Shown here: one piece after another, positions 38,698 to 46,426 of the stretch
Numbering within the stretch: the first letter of the stretch is position 1
Layout of the letters: each line of letters begins with the position of its first letter
The notes under the pieces: model-generated
Seen by the model: only the letters and a program-made list of their open reading frames with translations
What the model was told of the DNA's origin: nothing
Database searches by the model: none
Assembly (NCBI RefSeq): GCF_020164475.1
Contig: NZ_JAIQWX010000038.1
Span: 1-46,426 of the forward strand
Length of the DNA: 46,426 nucleotides
Direction: 5' to 3'
Source: Pseudomonas sp. REP124
Lineage (GTDB): Bacteria; Pseudomonadota; Gammaproteobacteria; Pseudomonadales; Pseudomonadaceae
Translations under genes and position numbers: made by a program

Positions 38698-39844
38698 GGG
38701 GGCTCCTTGCCGGGGCGGCAGCGTTCAAGGGTATTCGATGCATGCCGGCCAGCGCTGGCAGCAGGGTCGCGATCAGTCCCATCACCATCAGCGCGAAGTA
38801 CAGCGCCGGGCTGATGAGCTGTTGTTGCAGCAGCAGGTTGAGAAACACGATTTCGCTCAAGCCGCGGATGTTCAGCAGCACGCTTTCCCGCCAGCGGCTG
38901 GCACCGGGGAACGAAGCGCCGGCCCAGCCGAGACCGAGCCAGTTGCCGAGCATCTTGCTGGCGATCGGCAACAGCAGCAGCGCCGCCAGTTGCACCCAGC
39001 CCAGGCTGCTCATGGCGCTGTGCACGTTGATCTGCACAATGCCGAAGGTGAGGATCAGCGGAATCGCCACGTAGGTTTGCAGGCGGCTCATCCAGATCGC
39101 CGGCAGTGGGTGTGTGAGCGGTGCCTTGAGCGCGGCCATGATCAGCACGTAACCGATGCCGAAAATCAGCGCGTTGAGCTTGTAGTGCTCAGCCACCACC
39201 AGCAATCCGAAAAAGCCCAGGCTGTACAGCCACAGCTGGCGCAGGCCCAGCAGGCGCAATACCAGCGGCAGGCAGGCGCCGGCCAGCGGCAACAGCAGGC
39301 TGCTCAGGAGCAGGGTGCCCTGGGCGATGGCGAACAGGGTCCAGCAGGTGAGGTCGATGAGGATCGCGGTTTGCACCAGCCGGCGGGTGGCGGCGGTGGG
39401 GTAATCGATATGTCGCAGGTACAGGTACAGCACCGGTATCGCGGTAATGGCGAACAACAGGCCGACCGCCAGGGAACTGATCCAGGGTTGTGGCGGCAGT
39501 AGCCAGATTGCCGTGGCCAGGCCGCAGGCAAAGGGAATGCAGAAACTCGGCAGGGCGATCTTCAGGCTCTGGCGGTCCAGTTGCAGGTCGATCACGTCGC
39601 TGAGGATGTAACCCAGCAACAGCGCGAAACTCAAGCTGTAGAGGTTTTTCAGCCAGATCGGCGCCACCAGCGCCGCGCCGCTGAGCTGCCAGTGCGGCTC
39701 GACCCAGAAGTACATCAGCAGCGGCAGGCCGACGGTCGCGAGCAGCAACTGGCTGACGATGGGGATCAGGCCGAAGTGGCGCCCGACGCGGGTGGCGACA
39801 GCGAACAAGGCCAGGGCCATGGCCCAGAACAGCGCGATCATCAT
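38684..39844 (-). CDS. CPA2-like cation/proton antiporter membrane protein
   Basis: Polytopic inner-membrane protein of 386 residues with about 11-12 hydrophobic segments. The ATG at 39844 overlaps the exporter stop (ATGA); the frame upstream is a shadow. Two hallmarks of CPA2 Na+/H+ or K+/H+ antiporters are visible: FAITAIPVLYLYLR (131-144) and LNIRGLSEIVFLNLLLQ with ISPALYFALMV (324-354). The ion-binding Asp pair is degenerate: Ile163-Asp164, so the first acidic residue is lost and the second kept. No cytoplasmic TrkA-type domain is present. Its role in a pigment operon is not established. Confidence 0.8.
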   Translation of the reverse strand: MMIALFWAMALALFAVATRVGRHFGLIPIVSQLLLATVGLPLLMYFWVEPHWQLSGAALVAPIWLKNLYSLSFALLLGYILSDVIDLQLDRQSLKIALPSFCIPFACGLATAIWLLPPQPWISSLAVGLLFAITAIPVLYLYLRHIDYPTAATRRLVQTAILIDLTCWTLFAIAQGTLLLSSLLLPLAGACLPLVLRLLGLRQLWLYSLGFFGLLVVAEHYKLNALIFGIGYVLIMAALKAPLTHPLPAIWMSRLQTYVAIPLILTFGIVQINVHSAMSSLGWVQLAALLLLPIASKMLGNWLGLGWAGASFPGASRWRESVLLNIRGLSEIVFLNLLLQQQLISPALYFALMVMGLIATLLPALAGMHRIPLNAAAPARSPHANR

Positions 39845-42192
39845 GCCGTCGGCTCCGCGACCGTGGCCGCATGTGGCTGGCGTCCGGCCCAGGGCGCCAG
39901 CATGAAGCTGAACATCAGGCCCAGGCTGACCGACAGGCCGAAATTGCTTACCGCCGGCGTACTCGACACCGCCAGCAGGCCGAATGACAGCCAGGTGGTC
40001 AGTGCCGCGAGCAAGGTACCCAAGAGGCTGACGGCCGCGCCGCCCACCTGCTCGCGCATGAGGATCGCGTAGTCGACGCTGATCGCCGTCACCAGCAGCA
40101 GGCCGAACAGGCTGAACAGGGTCAGCGGCTGCCCCAGCCAGCCGAGACTGGCCAGGCTGCACAGCGCCGCCAGCAGCGGCAGGGAGACGATGCGCAGCGC
40201 GCCGCCGAAGCCGAACGGCAGGATCAGCACCAGCACGATCAGCACGCAGGAGGCGAGTTTGAGTTCGGCGGCGCTGATTTGAGTCGCGGCGAACACCGCA
40301 TTCAATTCACCGAGCCGGTCCACCAGTTTTACGCCGGGCAAGTCTTCGCCCTGAACCCGCAGCAGGGATGGATTGCTCAGGCCCTGCAAACTGACCATCG
40401 CCGCCACGCCATTCTCGGTCGGCCCCAGCCACAGCGGGCGATAGGGTTCGGCCAATGGCCCGGCCAGTGCAGTGTCGATGTCCTGAGTCGGCAGCGCCTG
40501 TAATCGGGTCAGTTCGGCGCGCAGCGCATCGACCGGCACACCGACTCCGACCAATGGCTGCCAGAACGGCGGCAGCTTGCCCAGCGCCTCGCGCACCCGC
40601 TGCTGTTCGCTTGGCTGGCTGACCAGATGATTGAGCGACAGGTAACCCTCGAGCTTGTCCAGATTGACCAGCTGATCCAGGCGCTCGTCCAGAGCGTCCA
40701 GGCGCTGGAGCAATTGCTGTTCGTCGGCCGCCTGTACCAGGAAGAACTGGCTAGTGGGTTGATAGCCGGTGATGCGCGCGATGGTCTTTGCCTCGTCGGT
40801 CAGTTGCTGCGGCGCGCCGACCCACTGGCGGATGTCGTTTTTCGTTTCCAGCTTCAGCAGGCCGCCGGAGCAGAACGCGATCAGCAGGGCCAGCAGGACC
40901 GGGGTGCTCAGGTGCTTGAGCAGGGCTTCTCGACGGCCCAGCAAAAAGCCGGACACCCGCAGCGGCCATTGCGCCGGACGTAGCTCGACACCTTTGAGCA
41001 GCGCAGGCAACAGACACACCGCGGCCAGGTAGGCACCCAGCAGGCCGGCGGCGGAGAACACTGCGATCTGGGTCAGCGCCGGGAACGGGGTCCAGGCCAG
41101 TGCCAGGTAACCGATGGCGCTGGTGATCAGGCTCAGGGTCAGGCCCGGCAGGGTCAGGCGCACCGCCGGCCAGCTGCGCCAGGGTTTCAGGCTCCAGCTC
41201 TTGGACAGGTAATGCAGCGGGTAGTCGACGGCGACACCGATCAGGCTCGAGCCCAGCACCAGGGTCATCACATGCATGTGGCCGAACAGCGCCACGCAAG
41301 CCACCGCACCAAACAACATTCCCACCAACACCGGCACGAAAGCCAGCAGCACCCGCCAGCGACGAAAGGCCAGCAACAGCAGCAACAGAATGCCGACCGT
41401 GGCGCCGCCGCCGACCCAGGTCATCTCGCGGGTGGCTTGCTGCTGGCCGTTGGCGGCGTACAGCAGTCCGCTGGCCGCGAGTAACTGGACGTCGGATTGG
41501 GCAGCTTCTGCACGGCTCTGTTCAAGCAGGTTCGCCACTTGCAGCGGCAGGTTCATGTCGAAGGCGTTGCCGGTGGTGCGGGCGCGCACAAGCACCCAAC
41601 TCTTGCCGTCGGCATCGGCGATCAGCGCGCCGCTGCCGATGTCCAGTTGCACCGCGCCGTGTTGCGGCTGGCTGTTCTGGATGCGCCCGGTCAGGCCCAG
41701 CCAGTCGTCCTGGCTGGGCACCAGGCTGAAGCCGGTGAAGGGGTCGAACAGCGCCTGCACCCGCTGCTGGATGAAGGCGTCGGGGTGTTCGATCAGTTGC
41801 TGGCGATCCTCCGTAGAGAGCATCGCCAGACGGCCTTGCAGCAGTTGTGTGCGCAGCGCCGGCAGGTCGGCCTGCAGGTTCCACTGGACCTTCTCGAACA
41901 GGCCGCTGGCCTGCCACTGTTCGCTGAGTTTCTGCGCCATCGCGACGGCCTGCTGGCGGTCGGTGTGGCCGACCAGCACCAGCATTTCGCGGTTCAGCGG
42001 TTCCTGCATGCGCTGTTCGGCGCGTTGTTCCAGAGCGTCCGGCGCGGTACCGGGCACCAGTTCCATCAGGTTGGCCGACAGCGGTGCGCCGTTGCGCCAT
42101 TGCCAGCCGGCGAGCGCCAGCACTGCCAGCAGCAGGATCAGGAACAGGCGAGGCAGCAGGCGCTCACTGGGCAAAGTCGTGTTGCTCCGCAT
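39841..42192 (-). CDS. RND/MMPL-family exporter (ApeM-type)
   Basis: Large inner-membrane protein of 783 residues with the internally repeated RND/MMPL plan: a first span (about 13-30), a big periplasmic loop (30-250), five spans, a second periplasmic loop (about 435-625) and five more spans. The conserved GVAVDYPLHYLSKSW in the first half and SVDYAILMREQVGG in the second half are proton-relay region motifs. In aryl-polyene clusters this exporter is thought to extract the product from the inner membrane together with a LolA-like carrier. The gene overlaps the LolA-like gene by 29 bases and the antiporter-like gene by four. Confidence 0.9.
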   Translation of the reverse strand: MRSNTTLPSERLLPRLFLILLLAVLALAGWQWRNGAPLSANLMELVPGTAPDALEQRAEQRMQEPLNREMLVLVGHTDRQQAVAMAQKLSEQWQASGLFEKVQWNLQADLPALRTQLLQGRLAMLSTEDRQQLIEHPDAFIQQRVQALFDPFTGFSLVPSQDDWLGLTGRIQNSQPQHGAVQLDIGSGALIADADGKSWVLVRARTTGNAFDMNLPLQVANLLEQSRAEAAQSDVQLLAASGLLYAANGQQQATREMTWVGGGATVGILLLLLLAFRRWRVLLAFVPVLVGMLFGAVACVALFGHMHVMTLVLGSSLIGVAVDYPLHYLSKSWSLKPWRSWPAVRLTLPGLTLSLITSAIGYLALAWTPFPALTQIAVFSAAGLLGAYLAAVCLLPALLKGVELRPAQWPLRVSGFLLGRREALLKHLSTPVLLALLIAFCSGGLLKLETKNDIRQWVGAPQQLTDEAKTIARITGYQPTSQFFLVQAADEQQLLQRLDALDERLDQLVNLDKLEGYLSLNHLVSQPSEQQRVREALGKLPPFWQPLVGVGVPVDALRAELTRLQALPTQDIDTALAGPLAEPYRPLWLGPTENGVAAMVSLQGLSNPSLLRVQGEDLPGVKLVDRLGELNAVFAATQISAAELKLASCVLIVLVLILPFGFGGALRIVSLPLLAALCSLASLGWLGQPLTLFSLFGLLLVTAISVDYAILMREQVGGAAVSLLGTLLAALTTWLSFGLLAVSSTPAVSNFGLSVSLGLMFSFMLAPWAGRQPHAATVAEPTA

Positions 42193-42760
42193 CGCTCAAG
42201 GGTTGGGCGCTGGTGCTGTCCTGCATGCGCAGCAGAGTGCTGTCGCCCTGGGTTTCCAGCAATTCGATGGTGTTCACCAGTTCTGCGCCGGTGATGTTGA
42301 TCTGGTTGAACACCTGCTTGAGCAGCATCGAGCGCGGCACCAGGGTCAGTTTCCAGTTCTGCGCGTCACCACTCAGAGACAGCTCGAAATCCCGTTGCAG
42401 GCCACTGTTGTCGCCTTGCAGCACGGCGAGGAACAAGCGGTTCTGCTCGGCCCCGGCGCTCTTGCCCGGCAGCATCTGCCAGCCGTTGGCGTCCCGGCGG
42501 GCGATGCCCTTGGCGGTGATGCGGTAATCCTGTTGCAGCGGAGTTTTCAGCAGCCACAACAGACCGTGGTTTTTCGCCAGGACAAAGGTGCCCTGGCTGG
42601 TCAGAGGCTGGGGCAGGGCACGCAGGTGTTTTTCCTGGATGAAGTGGCCGTGGATTACATCAGGTTTGGCCAGTTGATCGCTGAGCTGTTGCAGGTCGAA
42701 GGCCTGGGCGAGTGAAGAAAACCCCAGCGCCAACAGGAGCAAAAATGATCGGGCACTCAT
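42164..42760 (-). CDS. LolA-like outer-membrane lipoprotein carrier protein (ApeL-type)
   Basis: Periplasmic carrier of 198 residues. A signal peptide ends in AQA (about residue 20). The mature part begins FDLQQLSDQLAKPDVIHGHF and has the LolA-like IQEKHLRAL and LLWLLKTPLQQDYRIT segments, which form the half-barrel that holds a lipid. It most likely ferries the lipid-linked pigment from the RND exporter to the outer membrane. Housekeeping LolA is expected elsewhere. Overlaps the thioesterase by four bases. Confidence 0.88.
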   Translation of the reverse strand: MSARSFLLLLALGFSSLAQAFDLQQLSDQLAKPDVIHGHFIQEKHLRALPQPLTSQGTFVLAKNHGLLWLLKTPLQQDYRITAKGIARRDANGWQMLPGKSAGAEQNRLFLAVLQGDNSGLQRDFELSLSGDAQNWKLTLVPRSMLLKQVFNQINITGAELVNTIELLETQGDSTLLRMQDSTSAQPLSDAEQHDFAQ

Positions 42761-43182
42761 GACAGCACCCGCTCAACGGCATCGGTGAAGACTTTCGGGC
42801 AAGCCAACTGCATCTCGCGCGTGCCCATGTCGACGGCGACTTGCACGGAGACGGCGCGGGTCATGCGTTCGCCGGTTTCCAGGTCGCTGATCAGGTAGTT
42901 GATCTTCAGACGGTTCTCCCACTCCACCAGATTGGCCCGCACATTCAGCTTCTGGCCGAACACTGCGCCACGGATGTAGCGCAGTTGCAGGTCGATCACC
43001 GGCCACGCGTAGCCGGACTCGACCATGGCGGTGTAGTTGTGGCCGATTTTATCGAGCAACGCGCAGCGGGCGACTTCCAGGTACTTCACGTAGTGGCCGT
43101 GCCAGACCACGTCCATGCTGTCCACGTCGAAGAATGGCACGAGGATTTCCGTATCGGCGTGAAGCACTCCCTTGCTACGCAT
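42757..43182 (-). CDS. Acyl-CoA/ACP thioesterase, 4HBT family (ApeK-type)
   Basis: Hot-dog thioesterase of 141 residues. The ATG at 43182 was chosen because the family signature follows it closely and the frame upstream is a shadow of the lyase gene. The active-site segment PFFDVDSMDVVWHGHYVKYLE (16-36, read in two parts: PFFDVDSMD then VVWHGHYVKYLE) matches the YbgC/4HBT pattern with Asp21 and His28. It may release the finished chain or clear mis-primed ACPs. It overlaps the ammonia-lyase gene by eight bases. Confidence 0.88.
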   Translation of the reverse strand: MRSKGVLHADTEILVPFFDVDSMDVVWHGHYVKYLEVARCALLDKIGHNYTAMVESGYAWPVIDLQLRYIRGAVFGQKLNVRANLVEWENRLKINYLISDLETGERMTRAVSVQVAVDMGTREMQLACPKVFTDAVERVLS

Positions 43183-44719
43183 GCAGCCTCCAGTGTTGTT
43201 CGGCGATTCGTTGCAGGCACAGGCGCAGTTCGCCTTCCAGGGCACGGTCTTCGATGACGGGCGCAAAGTCCCGGGACAATTCTTCGTGCATGGCGGCCAG
43301 GGCCGGTGGCAGCGGGCGCGCATCTTCGGCCTGTCCACGCAGCCAGACACCCTGATTGGCGGCGAGCAGGGTGGCGGCGGCGACCTGCTCGGTCAGCTCC
43401 AGCACACGAATCGCATCGCGGGCGGCGATGGTGCCCATGCTCACCTTGTCCTGGTTGTGGCATTCGGTGGAGCGCGAGAACACGCTGGCCGGCATGGTGT
43501 TTTTCAGGGCTTCGGCGGTCCAGGCGCTGGCACCGATCTGCACCGCCTTGAAGCCGTGATTGAGCATCGCCCGCTCGGCGCTGGCGCCGGACAGGTTGCT
43601 TGGCAAACCGTGGTTGTAGCGCTCATCCACCAGCAACGCCAGTTGCCGATCCAGCAAGTCGGCGACGTTGGCTACCAGGTTCTTCAGGCTGTCCATGGCG
43701 AAGGCGATGTGCCCGCCATAGAAGTGCCCGCCGTGCAGCACGCGCTCGGCTTCGGCGTCGATGATCGGGTTGTCGTTGGCACTGTTGAGTTCGATCTCGA
43801 TGAACGAGCGCAACCAGCTCAGGCTGTCGGCCAGCACCCCCAGTACGTGGGGCGCGCAACGCAGGGAGTAGCGGTCTTGCAGGCGATGCAGTTCCGGCAT
43901 CGGGGCGTCGATGGCCAGATCCTTGCGCAACCACGCGGCGACCTGCATTTGACCCGGATGGGGTTTGGCGGCGAACAGGCGCTCGTCGAAATGCTCCGGA
44001 TTGCCTTGCAGGGCGACTACGTTCAGTGCGGTGATGCGCGTTGCCAGTTGCAGCAGATAATCGGCGCGGGCGTAGGCCAGGCAGGCGAGGCCGGTCATCA
44101 CTGCCGTGCCGTTCATCAGCGCCAGGGCTTCTTTCGGGCGCAGCACAAGCGGCTGCCAGCCGAGTTCGCGATGCACGTCGGCGGCCTGCCGGCGTTCGCC
44201 GCGATACATCACTTCGCGCTCGCCGGACAGGGTCGCGGCGACGTAGGACAGCGGCGTCAGGTCACCGCTGGCGCCCACCGAGCCTTCTTCCGGAATCAGC
44301 GGCAGGATGTCGTGTTCAAGGAAGGCCTGCAGACGCTCCAGCAGTTCCACGCGCACCCCGGAAACCCCGTGGCACAGCGACTGCAATCGCGCCGCCAGCA
44401 CCGCGCGGGTGGCCTGGGCGTCGAGCAGTTTGCCCAGCCCGCAGCCATGGAAGGTGAACAGGTGCCGCGGCAGCGCCTCGACGTGATGCAGCGGCACCGC
44501 CACCACGCAGGAATCGCCGTAGCCGGTGGTCACGCCGTAGATCACGCCTTCCTTGTCCAGCAGCGAATCGAGGAAACGCGCGCCCTTGGCAATGCGCTCG
44601 CGGTAGGCGGGATCATCCTGCAGCTGCGCGGGGGCCTGACGGTTGGCCAGGGCCAGCACGTCTTCGATGCGCAAAGGGAGTTCGCCGAAGGTTACCGGCT
44701 CAAGCGTGGGCGTCGTCAT
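43175..44719 (-). CDS. Aromatic amino acid ammonia-lyase (HAL/TAL-like, MIO enzyme)
   Basis: Ammonia-lyase of 514 residues. The MIO prosthetic group forms from A150-S151-G152 (GSVGASGDLTPL). The catalytic tyrosine is Y61 in YGVTTGYGDS. At the substrate-selectivity position (TFHGCGLG) there is His91, where tyrosine ammonia-lyases carry His. This suggests tyrosine as substrate, giving 4-coumarate as an aryl starter or head-group precursor. True histidine ammonia-lyase in Pseudomonas lies in hut operons, and no hut gene is present here. It overlaps the acyltransferase gene by 20 bases. Confidence 0.88.
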   Translation of the reverse strand: MTTPTLEPVTFGELPLRIEDVLALANRQAPAQLQDDPAYRERIAKGARFLDSLLDKEGVIYGVTTGYGDSCVVAVPLHHVEALPRHLFTFHGCGLGKLLDAQATRAVLAARLQSLCHGVSGVRVELLERLQAFLEHDILPLIPEEGSVGASGDLTPLSYVAATLSGEREVMYRGERRQAADVHRELGWQPLVLRPKEALALMNGTAVMTGLACLAYARADYLLQLATRITALNVVALQGNPEHFDERLFAAKPHPGQMQVAAWLRKDLAIDAPMPELHRLQDRYSLRCAPHVLGVLADSLSWLRSFIEIELNSANDNPIIDAEAERVLHGGHFYGGHIAFAMDSLKNLVANVADLLDRQLALLVDERYNHGLPSNLSGASAERAMLNHGFKAVQIGASAWTAEALKNTMPASVFSRSTECHNQDKVSMGTIAARDAIRVLELTEQVAAATLLAANQGVWLRGQAEDARPLPPALAAMHEELSRDFAPVIEDRALEGELRLCLQRIAEQHWRLHA

Positions 44720-45641
44720 CGGTCTTCCAGAAAGGGTAAAAGTTGAACCATTGTTGAGGCGCTTGCAGGCAATAGTGACTCAGGCGCTCGGCATAGCGGG
44801 AGGCCCACTGATGAATGACCTGCTCGCGGTCGCTGCGCTTCCAGGTGATGGTTTGTGCGAAGGGTTCCAGGGTCAGGCGATAGTCGCCGTCGGGCTTCTT
44901 CAGGCACATCATCAGATTGATCGGGCATTTCAGCAGGCCGGCCAGCAACCAGGGCCCCTGGGGGAATCTGGCGGGGTGGCCGAGGAAGTCGACGGTCACG
45001 CTGCGCCCGCCGTGCAGCGGCACGCGATCACCGGCAATCGCCAGCCACTCGCCGCGCTCCAGGCGTTCGTGCAATTGCAGCATGATCACCGGGTCCAATT
45101 CGCTGACCTGAATCAGGCGCAGATTGGTCGCCCCGGCCTCGCCCAGCAGACGGTTGAACTGCTCGGCGTGCTTGGTGTGCACCAGCACGTTCATGGTCAC
45201 TTTCTCGCCGATCTCCGCCAGCGCGCGGCAGACTTCGAGATTGCCCAGGTGCGCGCCCACCAGCATCTGCCCGCGGCTGCCGCGCAACTGGTCGCGCAAC
45301 AGCGCCGGGTCGATGATTTCGATCTGCTCGATGCTCAGCTTGCGGTTCCACACATCGAGCTTGTCGAGCATCGAATCGGCGAAGGCCATGAACTGGCTGA
45401 ATACCCGCCAGCGGGTCGGGCGCAGTTCGTTGCGACCGGACCAGTCGGCGAGGCGTTGCTGGTATTGCCAGGCGCTGTGGCGGGCGCTGCGACCGAACAA
45501 AAAGAAGTACAGAACGATGCCATACAGAATCGGGCTCAGCAGGCGGCGGCCGAGCACTTTGGCGCCGAACGCGGTGAGCTTCATCAGCCAGAAGCTGCCG
45601 CGTTCCTCGCGGTCGGCCCAGTGCTGCTTGTCGGTGCTCAT
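44700..45641 (-). CDS. Lysophospholipid/lipid A-type acyltransferase (LpxL/HtrB-like)
   Basis: Membrane-associated acyltransferase of 313 residues. The ATG at 45641 overlaps the glycosyltransferase stop (ATGA); the longer frame upstream is a shadow. One hydrophobic segment near residues 35-52 anchors it. The catalytic HX4E motif is H131 to E136 (GAHLGNLE), and an ERGEWLAIAGDR segment matches the second LpxL-family motif. In aryl-polyene clusters such an enzyme is thought to join the polyene acyl chain or a fatty acid to a lipid anchor. The exact donor and acceptor are unknown. Confidence 0.87.
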   Translation of the reverse strand: MSTDKQHWADREERGSFWLMKLTAFGAKVLGRRLLSPILYGIVLYFFLFGRSARHSAWQYQQRLADWSGRNELRPTRWRVFSQFMAFADSMLDKLDVWNRKLSIEQIEIIDPALLRDQLRGSRGQMLVGAHLGNLEVCRALAEIGEKVTMNVLVHTKHAEQFNRLLGEAGATNLRLIQVSELDPVIMLQLHERLERGEWLAIAGDRVPLHGGRSVTVDFLGHPARFPQGPWLLAGLLKCPINLMMCLKKPDGDYRLTLEPFAQTITWKRSDREQVIHQWASRYAERLSHYCLQAPQQWFNFYPFWKTDDDAHA

Positions 45642-46372
45642 CCGCGCCACCGCCGCCAGAGGATCACGGGCGAGCGCAGCAGCATGCCGAAGAACAGGCG
45701 GGTGTGCATGCTCGAGATCAACACGTTGTCGTGGAACATGCGAAAGTGCGACACGCCGTCCAGCGGGTAATGGACACGGGTTTGCAGCCAGCGCATCGGC
45801 TGGTTGCGCCAGGCCAGACGCACGAGGATGTCGGAGTCGAAATCCATGCGCTTGCCGATCCTTGCGGTGTCGATCAGCGCCAGCACCGGTGGCAGCGGAT
45901 AGACGCGGAACCCGCACATCGAATCGCGGATCTGCAGCGACAGGGTGTTGATCCAGACCATGACGTGGGTGAGATAACGGGCGTACAGGCGGCCCTTGGG
46001 AACACTGGCGTCGTACAGCGGATAGCCGCAGATCACCGCGTCAGGATGGGCGCGGGATTGTTCGATGAAGGTTTTCACATCCTGCAGGTCGTGCTGGCCG
46101 TCGGCGTCCACCTGCAGGGCGTGGGTGAAACCCAGGCGGCCGGCTTCGCGCAAACCGGTCATCACCGCACCGCCCTTGCCCTGATTGGCGGCGAGGCGGA
46201 TCAGGTGAACTCCGTCGCGCTGGGCCAGTTGGTCCAGCACTTTGGCGCAGCTCGTGCTGCTCGCGTCGTCCACCAGAATGCATGGCAGCGGGCTGGCGAG
46301 CAGCGCGTCGACCACGGTGGTGATCGCGGTTTCGTGGTTGTAGACCGGGATGATGGCGCAGGGGTTATGCAT
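45638..46372 (-). CDS. Family 2 glycosyltransferase
   Basis: GT-A fold glycosyltransferase of 244 residues. It begins CAIIPVYNHETAITTVVDAL, has the nucleotide-sugar motif DDAS (35-38), the metal-binding DxD in VDADGQHD (88-95) and a later SMCGFRVYPL acceptor motif. It resembles dolichol-phosphate mannosyltransferase-like enzymes. In aryl-polyene clusters it probably glycosylates the anchor lipid or the polyene. It is the most upstream complete gene of the operon in this window. A REP arm lies about 33 bases before its ATG, so the next genes may start after a short gap. Confidence 0.9.
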   Translation of the reverse strand: MHNPCAIIPVYNHETAITTVVDALLASPLPCILVDDASSTSCAKVLDQLAQRDGVHLIRLAANQGKGGAVMTGLREAGRLGFTHALQVDADGQHDLQDVKTFIEQSRAHPDAVICGYPLYDASVPKGRLYARYLTHVMVWINTLSLQIRDSMCGFRVYPLPPVLALIDTARIGKRMDFDSDILVRLAWRNQPMRWLQTRVHYPLDGVSHFRMFHDNVLISSMHTRLFFGMLLRSPVILWRRWRG

Positions 46373-46404
46373 ATCGGGGTACGCCGGATTGACCGCGGTG
46401 ACTG

Positions 46405-46426
46405 CATCGCGAGCAGGCTCGCTCCC
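46405..46426. repeat. Partial REP element at the right window edge
   Basis: The last bases match one arm of the REP family (CGCGAGCAGGCTCGCTCCC). The rest lies outside the window. It stands just upstream of the glycosyltransferase start, so it interrupts an otherwise gap-free gene string. Confidence 0.65.

Noticed and set aside
43175..44719. Housekeeping histidine ammonia-lyase hutH
   Set aside because: No hutU, hutI or hutC neighbours, and the selectivity position carries His as in tyrosine ammonia-lyases. The gene is embedded in a pigment operon.

Overview
The window looks like the chromosome of a Pseudomonas of the P. fluorescens group. Three things suggest this: the high GC content, the conserved gene run ponA < > pilMNOPQ-aroK-aroB-damX-gltB-gltD-hemE, and many REP/REPIN palindromes with the core GTGGGAGCGGGCTTGC or close variants. 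No rRNA, tRNA, CRISPR array, insertion sequence or prophage was seen.

Layout. (1) 57-2554, minus strand: bifunctional penicillin-binding protein 1A with its own hairpin terminator. (2) 2768-11006, plus strand: type IV pilus assembly genes pilM, N, O, P and Q, then shikimate kinase, 3-dehydroquinate synthase and a DamX-like AAA/SPOR protein. The pil genes overlap or nearly touch. (3) 11354-17254: both subunits of NADPH glutamate synthase behind a recognisable sigma70 promoter. (4) 17510-18577: hemE, isolated by a REPIN upstream and a strong terminator downstream. (5) 18874-20340: a secreted GbpA-like chitin-active lytic polysaccharide monooxygenase (LPMO). (6) 20590-29799: a complete collinear type II secretion operon, gspC to gspM, whose likely cargo is the LPMO. 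(7) 29924-32208: a YnfM-like MFS exporter and a divergent LysR regulator. (8) 32221-32525: a cluster of five REP units. (9) 32527-46372, minus strand: 14 tightly overlapping genes that form most of an aryl-polyene-type pigment cluster and run off the right edge.

How the genes work together. In the pigment cluster two ketosynthases, a ketoreductase and a hot-dog dehydratase extend a polyene. A MIO-type ammonia-lyase with tyrosine-type selectivity could supply an aryl starter. A thioesterase, a methyltransferase and a halogenase-like flavoprotein could release or tailor the product. An acyltransferase and a family 2 glycosyltransferase could anchor it to a lipid. A LolA-like carrier, an RND/MMPL exporter and a small lipoprotein could carry it to the outer membrane. 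The acyl carrier proteins, the aryl-CoA/ACP ligase and a chain-length factor are not in the window and are expected beyond position 46426.

Less ordinary points are a REPIN lying in frame inside the lipoprotein gene, so that about 30 of its N-terminal residues are repeat-derived; a CPA2 antiporter-like membrane protein inside the pigment operon; and the halogenase-like motifs of the flavoprotein. All functions are inferred from the sequence and remembered family features. No database search was run.
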